Shown in pieces: positions 1 to 8,594 of a stretch of DNA of 64,000 nucleotides. The position numbers were made by a program, and so were the translations under genes. The notes below the pieces were generated by a model that made no database searches, was not told where the DNA came from, and saw nothing but the letters and a program-made list of their open reading frames with translations. Position 1 is the first letter of the stretch. The number at the start of each line of letters is the position of its first letter. The DNA is from Nocardioides pantholopis (GTDB lineage: Bacteria; Actinomycetota; Actinomycetes; Propionibacteriales; Nocardioidaceae), in the NCBI RefSeq assembly GCF_003710085.1, contig NZ_CP033324.1, forward strand, positions 868,001 through 932,000, in the 5' to 3' direction.

Positions 1-387
1 GAAGCCCACCATCACCGAGCGGGGGATGAACCGCATCAGGCGGCCCAGCCCGGCCACGCCCAGCACCAGCTGGAGGACGCCGGCGAGCAGCACCGTCGCG
101 ATCAGGTACTCCATCCCGTGCGAGGCGACCAGTGGCGCGATGACCAGCGCCGTGGCGCCCGCGGCGCCCGAGACCATGCCGGGGCGGCCGCCGAGCACCG
201 AGGCGCAGATCGCCATCGTGAAGCTCGTGAACAGGCCGACCCGGGGGTCGACCCCGGCCAGCACCGAGAACGAGAGCGCCTCGGGGATCATCGCCAGCGC
301 GACGACCAGTCCCGCCAGGACCTCGACCCGCAGCAGCCGCGGCGAGCGGAGCGCATCGAGCACGCCGGGGGAGGTGGGGGTGGGCAC
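1..387 (-). CDS. SulP-family anion permease, N-terminal part
   Basis: Only the first 129 codons are present; the gene runs off the left edge. The translation begins [20 protein letters not shown] and continues with hydrophobic segments carrying SulP hallmarks: [20 protein letters not shown] near residues 35-54, then a [17 protein letters not shown] stretch. SulP proteins are inner-membrane transporters of sulfate, bicarbonate or related anions; the substrate cannot be told from this fragment. GTG at 387 is preferred because TACCCT lies 8 nt upstream, a leaderless-promoter layout; a TTG at 396 is in frame. It lies just past the fumC terminator, so it probably has its own promoter. Confidence 0.8.
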   Translation of the reverse strand, partial: MPTPTSPGVLDALRSPRLLRVEVLAGLVVALAMIPEALSFSVLAGVDPRVGLFTSFTMAICASVLGGRPGMVSGAAGATALVIAPLVASHGMEYLIATVLLAGVLQLVLGVAGLGRLMRFIPRSVMVGF

Positions 388-406
388 GAGCGCCAAGGGT
401 AAGGCG

Positions 407-438
407 ACGCCCCGCCGGTCACCGACCCGGCGGGGCGT
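407..438 (-). terminator. Hairpin terminator after fumC
   Basis: Perfect 12-bp inverted repeat, ACGCCCCGCCGG (407-418) and its complement (427-438), with an 8-nt loop. It lies 9 nt past the fumC stop codon. No U-tract follows, which is usual in high-G+C actinobacteria. Confidence 0.75.
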
Positions 439-446
439 CAGGTTCC

Positions 447-1829
447 TCACGGGCGGGTCATCGACTCCACGTCCAGGGCCTCGTCGAGCTGCTGCTCGGT
501 GACCTCGCCGCGCTCGACGTACCCCATCGCGATCACGGTCTCCCGGATCGTGGCGCCGTCGGCAAGAGCCTTCTTGGCAACCTTGGCGGCGTTCTCGTAG
601 CCGAGGTACTTGTTCAGCGGCGTGACCACCGAGGGCGAGGACTCGGCGTAGCCGCGCATCCGCTCCACGTCGGCGGTGATCCCGTCGATCGTGCGGGCGG
701 CCAGCACCCGCGACGACGCGGCCAGGAGCCGGACCGACTCCAGGACGTTGCGGGCCATCACCGGCATCGCGACGTTGAGCTCGAAGGACCCGCTGGCCCC
801 GGCGGCGGCGACCGCGGCGTCGTTCCCGACCACCTGGAAGCAGACCATCAGCGTCGCCTCCGGAAGGACCGGGTTCACCTTGCCGGGCATGATGCTCGAG
901 CCCGGCTGCAGGTCCGGCAGGTGGATCTCGGCCAGCCCGGTGGTCGGGCCTGAGGACATCCAGCGCAGGTCGTTGCAGATCTTGGTGAGCCCGACGGCGT
1001 AGGTGCGCAGGACCCCGCTGAGCTCGACGAGCGAGTCGCGGGTGCCCTGGGCCTCGAAGTGGTTGCGGGCCTCGGTGAACGACTGGCCGGTGCGCTCGCC
1101 GAGCACCTCGATCACCCGGGCGGCGAACCCCTTCGGGGTGTTGATGCCGGTGCCGACGGCGGTGCCGCCCAGCGGCAGCTCGCGGACCCGGGGGAGCACC
1201 GACTCCAGGCGCTCCGCGGCGTAGCGGACGGTCGCGGCGTACCCGCCGAACTCCTGGCCGAGCATCACCGGGGTCGCGTCCATGAGGTGGGTGCGACCGG
1301 ACTTCACGACCCCGGCGAACTCCGCGGCCTTGCCCTCCAGGGAGGTCGCCAGCGTGTTCAGCGCGGGGAGCAGGTCCTCGACCACCGCGAGCGTGGCGGC
1401 GACGTGGATCGCGGTCGGGAAGGTGTCGTTGGAGGACTGGCTGGCGTTGACGTGATCGTTGGGGTGCACCTCGGTGCCGGCGCGCCCGGCCAGGCTGGCG
1501 ATGACCTCGTTGGCGTTCATGTTGGAGCTGGTCCCCGAGCCGGTCTGGAAGACGTCGACCGGGAACGCCGCGTCGTGCTCGCCCGCGGCGACGGCCGCCG
1601 CCGCGGTGACGATCGCGGCGACCTGCTCCTCCCCGAGCACGCCGAGCTCGCCGTTCGTGGTGGCGGCCGCCCCCTTGACCAGGCCGATCGCGCGGACCAG
1701 CCGGGGCTCGATGGGGGTGCCGCTGATCGGGAAGTTCTCCACGGCCCGTTGGGTCTGGGCCCGCCACAGGGCGTCCCGGGGCACCTGGACCTCGCCCATG
1801 CTGTCGTGCTCGATGCGGAAGTCAGTCAC
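447..1829 (-). CDS. fumC: Fumarate hydratase, class II
   Basis: Iron-independent fumarase converting fumarate to L-malate in the TCA cycle; cytosolic homotetramer. 460 residues, the normal family length. Seen: TGSGTSSN at about 96-103, [11 protein letters not shown] with candidate catalytic His181, and the superfamily signature [11 protein letters not shown] at 310-320 containing the catalytic serine loop. GTG start chosen because the mature sequence begins [14 protein letters not shown], as in family members. The start overlaps the stop of the upstream spermidine-synthase-like gene by four bases (GTGA), suggesting translational coupling. A second, unrelated fumarase lies at 5040-6758. Confidence 0.96.
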   Translation of the reverse strand: MTDFRIEHDSMGEVQVPRDALWRAQTQRAVENFPISGTPIEPRLVRAIGLVKGAAATTNGELGVLGEEQVAAIVTAAAAVAAGEHDAAFPVDVFQTGSGTSSNMNANEVIASLAGRAGTEVHPNDHVNASQSSNDTFPTAIHVAATLAVVEDLLPALNTLATSLEGKAAEFAGVVKSGRTHLMDATPVMLGQEFGGYAATVRYAAERLESVLPRVRELPLGGTAVGTGINTPKGFAARVIEVLGERTGQSFTEARNHFEAQGTRDSLVELSGVLRTYAVGLTKICNDLRWMSSGPTTGLAEIHLPDLQPGSSIMPGKVNPVLPEATLMVCFQVVGNDAAVAAAGASGSFELNVAMPVMARNVLESVRLLAASSRVLAARTIDGITADVERMRGYAESSPSVVTPLNKYLGYENAAKVAKKALADGATIRETVIAMGYVERGEVTEQQLDEALDVESMTRP

Positions 1830-2509
1830 GCCGGGCACGGTACCCGCGCGGCGTAGAGCCAGTAGTGGAGCTCGCGCCCCTGGAGGACGACGGGCAGCGC
1901 CCGCGCCTCGACCTCGCCGTACACCGAGCGCAGCGTCGCCTCCAGGGCCGGGTCCGCGGCGGCCGACCAGACGACCAGCGCACCGCCGGGACGCAGCACC
2001 GCGCGGGCGGTGTGCTGGAGCTCCCGCTGGTAGAGGCGCGCGTTGGCGTCGTGAACCAGGTGGCCCGGCCCGTTGTCGACGTCGAGCAGCACCAGGTCGT
2101 ACGACGCCGGGCGGGCCCCGGCCAGCGCGGCGGCGATGTCGGCGACGACCACGTCGGCACGCCAGTCGGCCAGCAGCGCCGGCCCGTGCGGCACCGTGCC
2201 GTCGCGCATCCAGTCCACCAGCGCCTGTTCGATCTCCACGACCACGCAGCGCTCGACCCGGGGGTCGGCGAGGACCTGGTCCAGGGTGAACCCCAGTCCG
2301 AGCCCGCCGACCAGTACGTCGCGTGGCCGGGCGACGACGTCCAGCGCGGCGCCCGCGAGCGCGCGCTCCGTGCTCGTCTCCCGGCTGTCCATGACGAAGA
2401 TCCCGTTCGCCCGCAGCTCCAGCACGGCCGGAGCGGCCCCCTCCTGACACCGGCGCAGGACCAGCTCGCCGCGCTCGGAGACGGCTCGGGCGACCTCGAC
2501 GTGGTTCAT
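1826..2509 (-). CDS. Spermidine-synthase-fold (class I SAM-dependent-like) protein
   Basis: 227 residues. A Rossmann nucleotide loop ([14 protein letters not shown]) is followed by the acidic strand end [12 protein letters not shown] and then [23 protein letters not shown], which matches the catalytic-domain layout of polyamine aminopropyltransferases. The N-terminal beta domain of true spermidine synthases is short or absent, so the substrate is uncertain; many actinobacterial homologues are annotated only as spermidine synthase-like. It starts with ATG after an AAAGGGTG ribosome-binding sequence. It is the first gene of a two-gene unit with fumC and is divergent from the 2588 cassette. Confidence 0.75.
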   Translation of the reverse strand: MNHVEVARAVSERGELVLRRCQEGAAPAVLELRANGIFVMDSRETSTERALAGAALDVVARPRDVLVGGLGLGFTLDQVLADPRVERCVVVEIEQALVDWMRDGTVPHGPALLADWRADVVVADIAAALAGARPASYDLVLLDVDNGPGHLVHDANARLYQRELQHTARAVLRPGGALVVWSAAADPALEATLRSVYGEVEARALPVVLQGRELHYWLYAARVPCPA

Positions 2510-2587
2510 GAACGCACCCTTTCGGGCGTGTGTGGGTGGACGCATCGGGGATACCGGGATCGTTCCCGACAATTTCACGGAGGACAC
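2510..2587. promoter_or_regulatory. Divergent promoter region
   Basis: 78-bp gap between two divergent start codons, so both promoters must lie here or inside the genes. On the + strand a strong Shine-Dalgarno sequence (ACGGAGGA) precedes the ATG at 2588. A weak dyad GGGATACC/GGGATCGTTCCC is visible. No confident -35/-10 pair was recognised. Confidence 0.4.
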
Positions 2588-3331
2588 ATGACCAGCAGTC
2601 CAAGTGCCAAGGAACGGGCTCAGGATGCCGCAGGGACCGCGGCAGAAGAAGGCAAGCATGTCGCCGGGACGGCGGCCGAGGAAGCCCGCAACGTCGCGGC
2701 GGAGGCGGCCGGCCAGGCCCGCAGCGTGCTGAACGACGCCCTGGGACAGGTCAGCGAGCAGTCCCGCGCCCAGCAGGAGCGGCTCGCGGGGACGCTGCAG
2801 ACCTTCGGGGACGACCTGGAGCAGATGGCGGGCCAGGGATCGCCCGGCCTCGCCACCGACCTCACCCGTGAGGTGGCCACCCGGGCCCGCGGGTTCGCCT
2901 CCCAGCTCCAGGACCGCGAGCCGAGCCAGCTGCTCGAGGACGTGCGGGGCTTCGCCCGACGCCGTCCGGGTGCCTTCCTCCTGGGTGCCCTGACGGCCGG
3001 CGTGGTCGCCGGCCGGCTGGCCCGGGGCACCGCGGACGGGATCGCCGCCGCGACGGGCTCGGGCTCGGGCGTCGGCTCGGCCTCGGCCTCGATGCCGCCC
3101 TCGACCGGCACCTCCGGGATGGCGACTCCGGTGGGCAGCGGCCAGACCACGGCGTGGGAGGGAACCACGGGGGGCGCCGGGACCACCAACCCGCCGATGC
3201 CGTCGACGACCCCGGGTCAGCCCACCGTCGCACCGCCGCTGGACGCCCCCGGGCCGATGGGCGGCCCGCAGGCCGGGTACGGCGAGCGGGGGGCGTTCGA
3301 CGAGCCGTCCGGCGAGCGAGGGGTGCAGTGA
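2588..3331 (+). CDS. Alanine-rich helical protein with one membrane segment, envelope/stress cassette gene 1
   Basis: 247 residues. The first ~100 are Ala/Glu/Gln-rich and strongly helical, with repeated [20 protein letters not shown] heptad-like blocks. A short hydrophobic stretch ([18 protein letters not shown]) near residues 130-147 follows, then a Gly/Pro/Ser/Thr-rich disordered tail. No catalytic motif. It starts the three-gene overlapping cassette with the holin-like and DUF3618 proteins, suggesting a membrane-associated helical partner. The function is not known. Confidence 0.8.
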   Translation: MTSSPSAKERAQDAAGTAAEEGKHVAGTAAEEARNVAAEAAGQARSVLNDALGQVSEQSRAQQERLAGTLQTFGDDLEQMAGQGSPGLATDLTREVATRARGFASQLQDREPSQLLEDVRGFARRRPGAFLLGALTAGVVAGRLARGTADGIAAATGSGSGVGSASASMPPSTGTSGMATPVGSGQTTAWEGTTGGAGTTNPPMPSTTPGQPTVAPPLDAPGPMGGPQAGYGERGAFDEPSGERGVQ

Positions 3332-3759
3332 GCACCCCCCAGCAACCAGGGCCGGGACCGGTCCCGGCGGAGCCGACCGGGTCCGAGCGCAGCCTGGGCG
3401 ACATCGTCAGTGACATCACCACGGACCTCTCCACGCTGATCAAGCAGGAGATGGATCTGGCCAAGACCGAGCTGAAGGAGGAGGTCTCGCAGGCCGGCAA
3501 GGGCGCCGGCCTGCTCGGCGGGGCCGGCGTGGCCGGTCACCTGCTCCTGATCTTCCTCTCCCTCACCATCGTCTTCGCCCTGGACGAGGCGATGCCGGCG
3601 TGGGCAGCCGCGCTCATCGTCACCGTCCTGTGGGCAGTGGTCGCCGCCGTCCTGGCGCTGACCGGCAAGAAGGCGATCCAGCAGAGCAACCCGCAGCTGC
3701 CGAAGACGCAGCAGACACTCAAGGAGGACGCGCAATGGGCCAAAGCACAGAAGAGCTGA
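3328..3759 (+). CDS. Phage-holin-superfamily (DUF1469-like) membrane protein
   Basis: 143 residues. A Pro-rich N-terminus is followed by an amphipathic region (SLGDIVSDITTDLSTLIKQE) and two adjacent membrane helices around residues 70-120 (GVAGHLLLIFLSLTIVFAL and AAALIVTVLWAVVAAVLAL). This is the layout of the actinobacterial holin-X/DUF1469 family, which is chromosomal and not evidence of a prophage. GTG start overlaps the preceding stop by four bases. The gene is co-transcribed with its neighbours. Confidence 0.82.
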   Translation: MSTPQQPGPGPVPAEPTGSERSLGDIVSDITTDLSTLIKQEMDLAKTELKEEVSQAGKGAGLLGGAGVAGHLLLIFLSLTIVFALDEAMPAWAAALIVTVLWAVVAAVLALTGKKAIQQSNPQLPKTQQTLKEDAQWAKAQKS

Positions 3760-4316
3760 GCACCGACATCGCCGGGACCAGGCAGTCGCTCGCCGAGGAT
3801 CTCGACGCCCTCCAGGACAAGGTGAGCCCCACGGCCATCATCGACCGCCGCAAGGAGGCGGCCCGCAACCGCGTGCTGGGCGTGCGGGACCGGGTCATGG
3901 GCACGGCGTCGAGCGCCAAGGACAGCGGCAGCTCCACCGCGTCGGGCATGGCCGACTCGGTCAAGGGCGGCGCCCAGGACGCCGTCGGCGCGGCTCAGGA
4001 CCGGTTCGAGGGCAGCCCGCTGGCAGCGGGGCTGGTCGCCTTCGGCGCCGGCATGGTGATCGCCGGAATGTTCCCGGCCACCCGCGTCGAGGCCGCAGCG
4101 GCGTCCGCGGCGGTCGAGACCGCCAAGGAGAAGGGCCAGCCGCTCGTCGACGAGGCCCGCTCGGTCGGCCAGGACATGGGGGACAGCCTCAAGCAGTCCG
4201 CCACCGACGCCGCCCAGCAGGTCAAGACCACCGCGACCGAGTCCGCGGGTCGGGTCCAGGAAGAGGGCCAGTCCGCGGCCCAGTCGGTCAAGTCCGACGT
4301 CCAGCCCGGCTCCTGA
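3735..4316 (+). CDS. DUF3618-family protein
   Basis: 193 residues. The N-terminus TEELSTDIAGTRQSLAEDLD followed by LQDKVSPTAIIDRRK is the DUF3618 signature. One hydrophobic segment (AAGLVAFGAGMVIAGMF, about residues 96-112) precedes a long Ala/Gln/Lys helical tail with coiled-coil potential, resembling late-embryogenesis-like stress proteins in composition. An AAGGAGG ribosome-binding site inside the previous gene supports the ATG at 3735, giving a 25-base overlap. The biochemical role is unknown. Confidence 0.85.
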   Translation: MGQSTEELSTDIAGTRQSLAEDLDALQDKVSPTAIIDRRKEAARNRVLGVRDRVMGTASSAKDSGSSTASGMADSVKGGAQDAVGAAQDRFEGSPLAAGLVAFGAGMVIAGMFPATRVEAAAASAAVETAKEKGQPLVDEARSVGQDMGDSLKQSATDAAQQVKTTATESAGRVQEEGQSAAQSVKSDVQPGS

Positions 4317-4324
4317 GCCACGCG

Positions 4325-4359
4325 CAGGGGCACGACGCGATGCTCGCGTCGTGCCCCTG
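4325..4359. terminator. Strong bidirectional hairpin terminator
   Basis: Perfect 16-bp inverted repeat CAGGGGCACGACGCGA (4325-4340) paired with 4344-4359, with a TGC loop. It sits between convergent genes ending at 4316 and 4378 and can serve both strands. Confidence 0.9.
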
Positions 4360-4377
4360 ACGCACGTCCGGACGCTT

Positions 4378-4668
4378 CTAGTCGAACAGCTCGCTGAGCC
4401 AGCTGTCCTTGCGCTTGCGCGGGTGCTGGCCCTGGGAGCCGTGCTGGGAGTGGGGCTGGGCGTAGGGCTGGGAGGACCGCTGCTCCCGCCCGCGGTCGTA
4501 CTCCTGCGCCCGGGGCGGGGCGGGCGCCTGGTAGGTCAGCGAGCGTTCGATGAGCTTGTCGAGCTCGCCGCGGTCGAGCCACACGCCGCGGCAGGTCGGG
4601 CAGTAGTCGATCTCGATGCCGCTGCGCTCGCTCATCGTGAGCGTGGTTCCGTCGGTGGGGCACTGCAT
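4378..4668 (-). CDS. TFIIB-type zinc-ribbon small protein
   Basis: 96 residues. MQCPTDGTTL and DYCPTCRGVWLDRGELDKL form the CPxC-type half ribbon typical of zf-TFIIB-like small bacterial proteins: Cys3, then Cys23 and Cys26 with downstream WLDRGE. The C-terminal half is Gln/Ser/Arg-rich and probably disordered, ending SWLSELFD. A near-perfect Shine-Dalgarno (CAGGAGGTAACC) precedes the ATG. The protein probably binds one Zn ion; its partner and role are unknown. Confidence 0.85.
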   Translation of the reverse strand: MQCPTDGTTLTMSERSGIEIDYCPTCRGVWLDRGELDKLIERSLTYQAPAPPRAQEYDRGREQRSSQPYAQPHSQHGSQGQHPRKRKDSWLSELFD

Positions 4669-4735
4669 GGTTACCTCCTGGGGTCACCGGGTCAACGACC
4701 GGGTTCCTCCAGGCGTTCCGGGGTACTGGCCGCCC

Positions 4736-4954
4736 ATGGTTGACGACACCACCAAGTCCGAGCACGACGCCGAGCAGAGCGGAGGCCAGGTCTCCGAGGT
4801 CGCCTCGATGGACCCGGCCGCCGCGGACACCCCGATCTCCGACGACCAGGCCGTCGCCGGCTACCCCGACAGCGAGAGCGGCGGGGCCGACGAGCCCGAC
4901 GAGGCCGGCCCGAACGCCAAGCCCGGCGACAACCGGAGCGAGAACACGTACTAG
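4736..4954 (+). CDS. Small acidic hypothetical protein
   Basis: 72 residues, beginning MVDDTTKSEHDAEQSGGQ and dominated by Asp, Glu, Ser, Ala and Gly, with no hydrophobic core. It is predicted intrinsically disordered. Codon use is G/C-ending and the frame is open, but no strong ribosome-binding site is seen. It is not recognised as a known family. It ends shortly before the fumarase terminator hairpin. Confidence 0.5.
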   Translation: MVDDTTKSEHDAEQSGGQVSEVASMDPAAADTPISDDQAVAGYPDSESGGADEPDEAGPNAKPGDNRSENTY

Positions 4955-5002
4955 ACGAACCCGGAGCCAGGCGAACACACAGCCGCGAACACCTGTCCAG
5001 GA

Positions 5003-5032
5003 GCTGCCGGCCCGGTCCGCCGGGCCGGCAGC
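5003..5032. terminator. Hairpin terminator between convergent genes
   Basis: Perfect 13-bp stem GCTGCCGGCCCGG (5003-5015) with 5020-5032 and a TCCG loop. It lies directly past the class I fumarase stop on the minus strand and after the small acidic gene on the plus strand. Confidence 0.85.
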
Positions 5033-5039
5033 CGTCTGC

Positions 5040-6758
5040 TCAGCGGGGCTGGGCGGAGCGGATCCGGATCCCGGACAGCGGCACGGTGACCGATCCGGAC
5101 GGGTCGGTGAAGAAGTCGTTGCCCTGGTCGTCGACGACGATGAAGGCCGGGAAGTCCTCGACCTCGATCTTCCAGACCGCCTCCATGCCGAGCTCGGCGT
5201 ACTCCAGCACCTCCTGGCTGCGGATGCAGTCCTGGGCGAGCCGGGCGGCGGGGCCTCCGATCGACCCGAGGTAGAACCCGCCGTGGGTCCGGCAGGCGTC
5301 GGTGACGGCCGCGGAGCGGTTGCCCTTGGCCAGCATCACCATCGATCCGCCGGCGGCCTGGAACTGCTCGACGTAGGAGTCCATCCGGCCGGCCGTGGTC
5401 GGGCCGAACGAGCCCGAGGCCATGCCCTCGGGGGTCTTGGCGGGACCGGCGTAGTAGACCGGGTGGTCCTTGAGGTAGGCCGGCATCTCCTCGCCGGCGT
5501 CGAGGCGCTCCTTGATCTTCGCGTGGGCGATGTCGCGGGCGACGACGAGCGGACCGGTCAGCGAGAGTCGGGTCTTGACCGGGTGCCGGCGCAGTTCCGC
5601 GAGGATGTCGGCCATCGGCTGGTTGAGGTCGATCGGGACCACCGCCCCGCCGGCGATGTCGTCGGCGACCCCGGCGTCCGGCATGTACTGCGCGGGGTCG
5701 GTCTCCAGCTGCTCGAGGAAGACGCCCTCGGGGGTGATCTTGCCCAGCGCCTGCCGGTCCGCGGAGCACGACACCGCGACCGCGACCGGACAGGAGGCGC
5801 CGTGCCGCGGCAGCCGCACGACCCGGACGTCGTGGCAGAAGTACTTGCCGCCGAACTGGGCGCCGATGCCGAAGGACTGGGTCAGCTCGAAGACCTGCTG
5901 CTCCAGCTCCAGGTCCCGGAAGCCGTGGGCGCTCATGGAACCCTCGGTGGGGAGGTTGTCCAGGTAGTGCGCCGAGGCGTACTTGGCGGTCTTGAGCGCG
6001 AACTCCGCCGACGTGCCGCCGATGACCACGGCCAGGTGGTACGGCGGACAGGCGGCGGTGCCGAGCGAGCGGATCTTCTCGTCGAGGAACTGGAGCATCC
6101 GCTCCGGGTTCAGGATCGCCTTGGTCTCCTGGAACAGGAACGACTTGTTCGCGGAGCCGCCGCCCTTGGCCATGAAGAGGAACTTGTACTCGGGCCGCCC
6201 CGAGCTCTCGGGGGTCGAGTAGATCTCGATCTGCGCCGGCAGGTTCGTGCCGGTGTTCTTCTCCTCGTACGTCGTGAGCGGCGCTAGCTGGCTGTAGCGC
6301 AGGTTCAGCCGGGTGTAGGCGTCGTACACGCCCCGGCTGATCGCCTCGCCGTCGTCGGCTCCGGTGAGCACGCCCTCGGACTTCTTGCCCATCACGATCG
6401 CGGTGCCGGTGTCCTGGCACATCGGGAGCACTCCGCCGGCGGAGATGTTGACGTTCTTGAGCAGGTCCAGCGCCACGAAGCGGTCGTTGCCCGACGCCTC
6501 GGGGTCGTCGATGATCTTGCGCAGCTGGGCGAGGTGCGCGGGCCGCAGGTAGTGGCTGATGTCGTGCATCGCCTCGCTGGTCAGCCGCTCGATGGCCTCC
6601 GGCGCGACCTGGAGGAAGGTCCGGGTCTCGCCGTCGCTGCCCGTCGCCTCGAAGGTGGACACGCCCTCGGTGGTGATCAGCCGGTACGGCGTCTCGTCAC
6701 GCCCGGTGGGCAGCAGGTCGGAGTAGCGGAACTCGGGTCCGGGCGCAGCGGTGCTCAC
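5040..6758 (-). CDS. fumA: Fumarate hydratase, class I (4Fe-4S type)
   Basis: 572 residues, single-chain class I fumarase with fused alpha and beta domains. Candidate cluster ligands are Cys114 in MCQDTGTA, Cys237 in AACPPYH, and Cys331 in VSCSADR (Cys323 is a close alternative); the Cys237-Cys331 spacing of 94 equals that of E. coli FumA 224-318. It converts fumarate to malate using an oxygen-sensitive [4Fe-4S] cluster. GTG start with TACCCT 8 nt upstream suggests a leaderless mRNA. It is redundant in function with fumC at 447-1829 but unrelated in sequence. The letter of the symbol is a convention only. Confidence 0.93.
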   Translation of the reverse strand: MSTAAPGPEFRYSDLLPTGRDETPYRLITTEGVSTFEATGSDGETRTFLQVAPEAIERLTSEAMHDISHYLRPAHLAQLRKIIDDPEASGNDRFVALDLLKNVNISAGGVLPMCQDTGTAIVMGKKSEGVLTGADDGEAISRGVYDAYTRLNLRYSQLAPLTTYEEKNTGTNLPAQIEIYSTPESSGRPEYKFLFMAKGGGSANKSFLFQETKAILNPERMLQFLDEKIRSLGTAACPPYHLAVVIGGTSAEFALKTAKYASAHYLDNLPTEGSMSAHGFRDLELEQQVFELTQSFGIGAQFGGKYFCHDVRVVRLPRHGASCPVAVAVSCSADRQALGKITPEGVFLEQLETDPAQYMPDAGVADDIAGGAVVPIDLNQPMADILAELRRHPVKTRLSLTGPLVVARDIAHAKIKERLDAGEEMPAYLKDHPVYYAGPAKTPEGMASGSFGPTTAGRMDSYVEQFQAAGGSMVMLAKGNRSAAVTDACRTHGGFYLGSIGGPAARLAQDCIRSQEVLEYAELGMEAVWKIEVEDFPAFIVVDDQGNDFFTDPSGSVTVPLSGIRIRSAQPR

Positions 6759-6806
6759 GGGGGGTGAGGGTACCCCGGGGACGGCCCGGCGGATGGACGA
6801 GCGTGC

Positions 6807-8435
6807 TCAGCCGAGCAGCCCGACGGTCACGTCCTCCACGAAACCCAGCGCCGGGTCGAGCAGTGACCGGTCCACCGGTTCCCCGAGCCACAGCCCCCGG
6901 TCGCGGTCCTGCGTCACCTGGACGTCCACCGTCAGCACGCCGGGCTGATCCGCCTCGTCGAGCGCGACCGCCCAGCTCAGCGTCGGGAGGTCCTGGTCGA
7001 GCCGGGCCAGCGCCCTGGCGGGGTGGCCGGCCACCGAGGCCTCCCGGCTGCCTGCGCCGGCCACGTCGCGCAGCGTCGCCCAGGAGGCGCCGACCGTCAG
7101 GTGCAGCGCGTGGGTCGGCTCTCCGAAGAGGCAGGCCGGGGCCTGCTGCCCCTGCTCGCCGCTCAGCTGCGCTACGGCCGAGTCGTGCTCGACGGTGCCG
7201 GTCCCGGCCACCATCTGCGCGCCGAAGTGCTCCCGCACGTAGGGGAACAGGGCGGCGCAGGTGACTGCCGGGTCCGCCTGGGCCGCCAGGAGCAGCTCGG
7301 CGGGGTCGGAGGGAACTTCCGCGTCGCCGGCCGGGGCGCACTCGCGCTCGACGGCCGTCCGGATGTCGGCGCACGAGCCGACCGCGGCGAGGTCCGACTT
7401 CGCTGCGGGGTAGAGCACCGGCTCCCCACCCAGGTCGGGGGCGCTGTGGTCCCGGGCGTCGACCGCGGTCAGCATCCGCGTCGCGGCTCGGCGGGCCTCG
7501 GCGCAGGTGGGCGCGAGCACCCGGGCCCGCAGGACGTCGGCGGGCCCGACCGCGGGTCCGGGCAGGGGCGCCACCGCGACGGCCAGCTCGCACTCGCCCT
7601 GCTGGCGGTGCTGCGCCGCGACCCGGCCGGCGACCCTGACGCGCCGCGCGGGCGCGGCCGGGTGGCGCAGGTTCTCCTCGACGACGTGGTCGAGGGCGAC
7701 CCCGAGGACCAGCGGGCTCGGCAGGACTCCCGTCCGGGGTCCGCGCACCGAGCACCGGCCGGCCTCCTCGCCGTCGCCGAACAGGGAGCGCGACAGGGTC
7801 TGGTCCTCGGTGAGCCCGCCGTGGCCGAGCCGCACCCACTCGCAGGGCGGCACCATCGCGGGCGACGGCTCGGCCGCTGCCGCTGCGGGGTCCCGTCGCA
7901 GCAGCGTGGCGACTCCACGCGCGATCCGCCGGCTCTGGGCGCACGCGCCATCGGAGGAGCTCACCTCGATGGCGAGCTCCTGGGAGACCGGCAGGTACCA
8001 CCCGCACGTGGGCCTCAGTGCCGGGCTCTCCCGATAGGCCACCACCCCGGCCAGGATGCGCCGCGTCCGGTGGTAGCGGGTGTCCTGCGGAAGTCCCGCG
8101 CCGACCGTGACCTGGACGGCCCGGTACGACGGGCCCGCGGTGACCTGGCAGCGGGTGGGGGCGAGCGCCCGGGCGGTCGCGCCGGGCGGTGCCCCCGCCC
8201 GCCCCAGCGCGCACGGGTCGAGGGCGGCCAGGCGCCGGGCCACCACGTCCGCGTCGCGGTCCGGGTTGGTCGCCGCCTCCCGCGGGACCGGGTCGGGCAC
8301 GCGGACCGACTCGGGCCCAGCCGCCTCGTCGTCGAGCACCGAGCAGCCGGCCAGCAGCAGCGCGGCCGCCAGGACGCCGACCGCCGAGGACGGGCGCCAG
8401 CGGACCGATGACCGGGACGAGCGACGCGGAAGCAT
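6807..8435 (-). CDS. Cysteine-rich lipoprotein with repeated modules
   Basis: 542 residues. An Arg-rich N-terminus and hydrophobic stretch end in the lipobox LLAGC (Cys31), so it should be exported and lipid-anchored. The mature part contains about twelve cysteines. Two modules share the same order of features: a Cys before a short helix (DPCALGR, PPCEWVR), a Cys-Xaa-Val strand (RCQV, RCSV), a Cys in a beta segment (TCGWYLPV, ECELAVAV) and a Cys before a helix rich in Arg/Ala (ACAQSRRIARG, TCAEARRAATR). A third four-Cys domain follows. This resembles DUF3558-type actinobacterial lipoproteins, which is inference. Disulfides are likely. It is probably transcribed alone. Confidence 0.75.
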   Translation of the reverse strand: MLPRRSSRSSVRWRPSSAVGVLAAALLLAGCSVLDDEAAGPESVRVPDPVPREAATNPDRDADVVARRLAALDPCALGRAGAPPGATARALAPTRCQVTAGPSYRAVQVTVGAGLPQDTRYHRTRRILAGVVAYRESPALRPTCGWYLPVSQELAIEVSSSDGACAQSRRIARGVATLLRRDPAAAAAEPSPAMVPPCEWVRLGHGGLTEDQTLSRSLFGDGEEAGRCSVRGPRTGVLPSPLVLGVALDHVVEENLRHPAAPARRVRVAGRVAAQHRQQGECELAVAVAPLPGPAVGPADVLRARVLAPTCAEARRAATRMLTAVDARDHSAPDLGGEPVLYPAAKSDLAAVGSCADIRTAVERECAPAGDAEVPSDPAELLLAAQADPAVTCAALFPYVREHFGAQMVAGTGTVEHDSAVAQLSGEQGQQAPACLFGEPTHALHLTVGASWATLRDVAGAGSREASVAGHPARALARLDQDLPTLSWAVALDEADQPGVLTVDVQVTQDRDRGLWLGEPVDRSLLDPALGFVEDVTVGLLG

Positions 8436-8594
8436 GTCGGCCCATGTTCCCCGGGCCGGACTCCGAAAACCGGGTGCTAGACCTGCCGGCGTCTCGCGAC
8501 GGCCCGCCAGCGGCCGGGGGACGACGTACGGCGGCGAGGTCGCTGCACGCTATGTTGCACCCTGGTCCACCTATCCCAGCCCCTGGAGGTCTGA
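8436..8594 (+). promoter_or_regulatory. Upstream region of the Fe3+/polyamine-type importer
   Basis: 159-bp gap between divergent starts. GGAGG at 8585-8589 is the ribosome-binding site for the GTG at 8595. TATGTT near 8551-8556 could be a -10 element. No IdeR/DtxR-type or other palindromic box was recognised. Confidence 0.35.

Noticed and set aside
26..502. Long plus-strand open frame at the left edge
   Set aside because: It is antisense to the SulP gene and fumC terminator; the minus-strand reading matches SulP motifs.
3328..3759. Holin-type protein as sign of a prophage
   Set aside because: The DUF1469/holin-X family is chromosomal in actinobacteria and no other phage genes are present.
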